A stretch of DNA of 16,170 bases, taken from contig CAIYOB010001367.1 in NCBI GenBank assembly GCA_903927685.1, positions 1 through 16,170 on the forward strand, read 5' to 3'. Below the pieces are notes generated by a model. The model worked only from the letters and a program-made list of their open reading frames with translations. It was not told the DNA's origin and did no database searches. Both the position numbers and the translations under genes were made by a program. Origin of the DNA: an uncultured Planctomycetaceae bacterium (GTDB lineage Bacteria > Planctomycetota > Planctomycetia > Pirellulales > Pirellulaceae). Below, piece after piece: positions 15,123 to 16,170 of this stretch (position 1 is the first letter of the stretch; every line of letters starts with the position of its first letter).

Positions 15123-16170
15123 GTGTCCGGCGTTTCGAGGCGACGGCGAACCTGGCGATGGTGGCCCAGCGGCCGGGCGAAACGCCGCCGGACGTGGAAG
15201 CCTCGGACCATCGCCGCCGAACCGCTCGAAGATCGCCGGTTGCTCGCCTTGGCCTCGCCGCCCGACGAACCCCTGCCGATCGGCAGCACGCCCATGGCGC
15301 TGGCGATCGAGCCCGTCGATGGTGATGAGTGGCCTGATCTGGTCGCACTGGACGCCGACGGACGCCTGACCGTCGCCTTGCACGGCGGCAGTGGCGGTTG
15401 GAACCAGCTGGTGGTCAGCGACCTGGAACTGGAGTTGAACAGCGTCCACGGCCTGGCGCTGGGCCTGATCGATGATGATCTGCTGCTGGATGCCGTCATT
15501 CAGCACGACACGGGCCTCACCGTCGCCCGCGGCAACGGCGCCGGTCGGTTCACCCCGCTCCAAACCTGGCGTTCCGGCGGCCCCGCCTCCGCTTCGGCTC
15601 TCGGCTCGGGACGCTCCGCTCTCGACGGTTCCGTCCACCTGTCGGTCACGCTGCTGGACGGCGATTTCGAGCCGGATGTGGTGGCGGTTCTGCCGGGGAC
15701 CAGCGAAGTCCTCGTGTTCTTCGGCGGCAACCGCGACGGCAGCGGGCCGCTGCACGCGCCGGTGCGGTACGCCAGCGGCGGCCAGCAGCCGGTCGCCGTG
15801 GTCGTGGGACCGTTCCTCGGCTCGCCGCTGCCCGATCTGGCCGTCGGGCATCGCGACGGCACGGTGACGTTCTTCGAGGGGCTGGCAGGCGGCCGGTTCT
15901 TGGCGCGGCCCGAGGCGACGGTCGGCGGCTTGGGGACGATTCGCGGCCTGGCGGCGGGCGACTGGGACGAAGACGGCGACCTGGACCTCGCAGCCAGCGG
16001 CAGCGATCGGGTCACCGTGCTGTGGCAGGACGACGATCTGTTGCCGGCTCGCCCGCTGGTCAACGGCGATTTCGCCGCAGGGCTGACCGGCTGGACTGCC
16101 GGGGACATCGGGGACATCGGGGACCGGCAGGCCGCAGTGGCGGATCCGGCCTTCGCCGCCGATTCCTCGA
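15123..16170 (+). CDS. Large secreted FG-GAP/VCBS-repeat surface protein, 5' part (runs off right edge)
   Basis: The plus-strand frame is open from a stop at 15054 to the window end. No ATG lies before the conserved region; GTG 15123 with GAGG 6 nt upstream is the best start, giving 349 residues so far. An Arg/Trp-rich leader (5-27) precedes EPLEDRRLLALA (33-44), the N-terminal motif common to giant planctomycete extracellular proteins. FG-GAP/VCBS-type beta-propeller repeats follow: GDEWPDLVALDADG (67-80), LLDGDFEPDVVAVLPG (177-192), PDLAVGHRDGTVTFFEG (237-253), and the calcium-loop-like GDWDEDGDLDLAASGSDR (279-296). NGDFAAGLTGW (314-324) looks like the start of a carbohydrate-binding-like beta-sandwich. 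The role is probably adhesion or surface structure. GTG 15123 is a prediction; ATG 15294 is in frame but would cut off the leader. Confidence 0.85.
   Translation, partial: MSGVSRRRRTWRWWPSGRAKRRRTWKPRTIAAEPLEDRRLLALASPPDEPLPIGSTPMALAIEPVDGDEWPDLVALDADGRLTVALHGGSGGWNQLVVSDLELELNSVHGLALGLIDDDLLLDAVIQHDTGLTVARGNGAGRFTPLQTWRSGGPASASALGSGRSALDGSVHLSVTLLDGDFEPDVVAVLPGTSEVLVFFGGNRDGSGPLHAPVRYASGGQQPVAVVVGPFLGSPLPDLAVGHRDGTVTFFEGLAGGRFLARPEATVGGLGTIRGLAAGDWDEDGDLDLAASGSDRVTVLWQDDDLLPARPLVNGDFAAGLTGWTAGDIGDIGDRQAAVADPAFAADSS
16101..16124 (+). repeat. Short in-frame tandem repeat GGGGACATC
   Basis: Two full 9-bp units and a third partial one, encoding GDIGDIGD inside the FG-GAP protein. Probably slippage-derived; it keeps the reading frame. 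Confidence 0.7.

Noticed and set aside
14863..15369. A 168-codon plus-strand open frame containing the AT-rich palindrome
   Set aside because: Its N-terminal part is simply the translated repeat and the rest is a different frame from the FG-GAP protein.

Overview
The window is GC-rich chromosomal DNA, almost certainly from a planctomycete (Planctomycetota, probably Pirellulales-like). The basis for that is: a large secreted FG-GAP-type protein whose N-terminus carries the EPLEDRRLLA-type motif seen in giant planctomycete surface proteins; several Tat-exported sugar isomerases and oxidoreductases next to a DUF1080 protein; and intergenic palindromic repeats of the kind common in these genomes. 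This is inference from protein and repeat style, with no rRNA in view. I see no tRNA, rRNA, CRISPR array, transposase, phage gene or defence system.

Region 1 (1-4913, all minus strand) reads right to left as ROK-family sugar kinase, SixA-like histidine phosphatase (ATGA overlap with the kinase), then kdsD, kdsC and a long LptC/OstA-like anchored protein that runs off the left edge. The order kdsD-kdsC-lptC matches the enterobacterial Kdo/LPS-transport cluster, so this block makes arabinose-5-phosphate and Kdo and probably helps export LPS. Region 2 (4914-8030) is a 465-bp divergent intergenic stretch with direct repeats, followed by a membrane-bound ion-pumping pyrophosphatase (hppA) of the potassium-dependent sequence type with an unusually long predicted extracytoplasmic loop.

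Region 3 (8077-11133) is a tight three-gene plus-strand operon: UDP-glucuronate 4-epimerase, a Tat-exported TIM-barrel sugar isomerase/epimerase, and a class I SAM methyltransferase, with gaps of 2 bp and 1 bp. It is bracketed by two inverted copies of one palindromic intergenic repeat (45-nt shared half, 3 mismatches). Region 4 (11177-14742) holds a second Tat TIM-barrel isomerase on the minus strand, and divergently a Sec-exported DUF1080 protein followed by a Tat-exported Gfo/Idh/MocA oxidoreductase. This resembles the keto-sugar (3-keto-glycoside) processing sets of planctomycetes. A 190-bp mosaic of nested palindromes sits between the divergent genes.

Region 5 (14743-16170) has a third, unrelated palindromic element (AT-rich TTATAAATG arms), a noncoding or decayed stretch, and the start of a large FG-GAP/VCBS-type surface protein, open at the right edge. 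I found no convincing new molecular system. The observations most worth following up are the insertion in the pyrophosphatase, the repeat-bracketed operon, the nested palindromes, and the metal-ligand change in the second isomerase.
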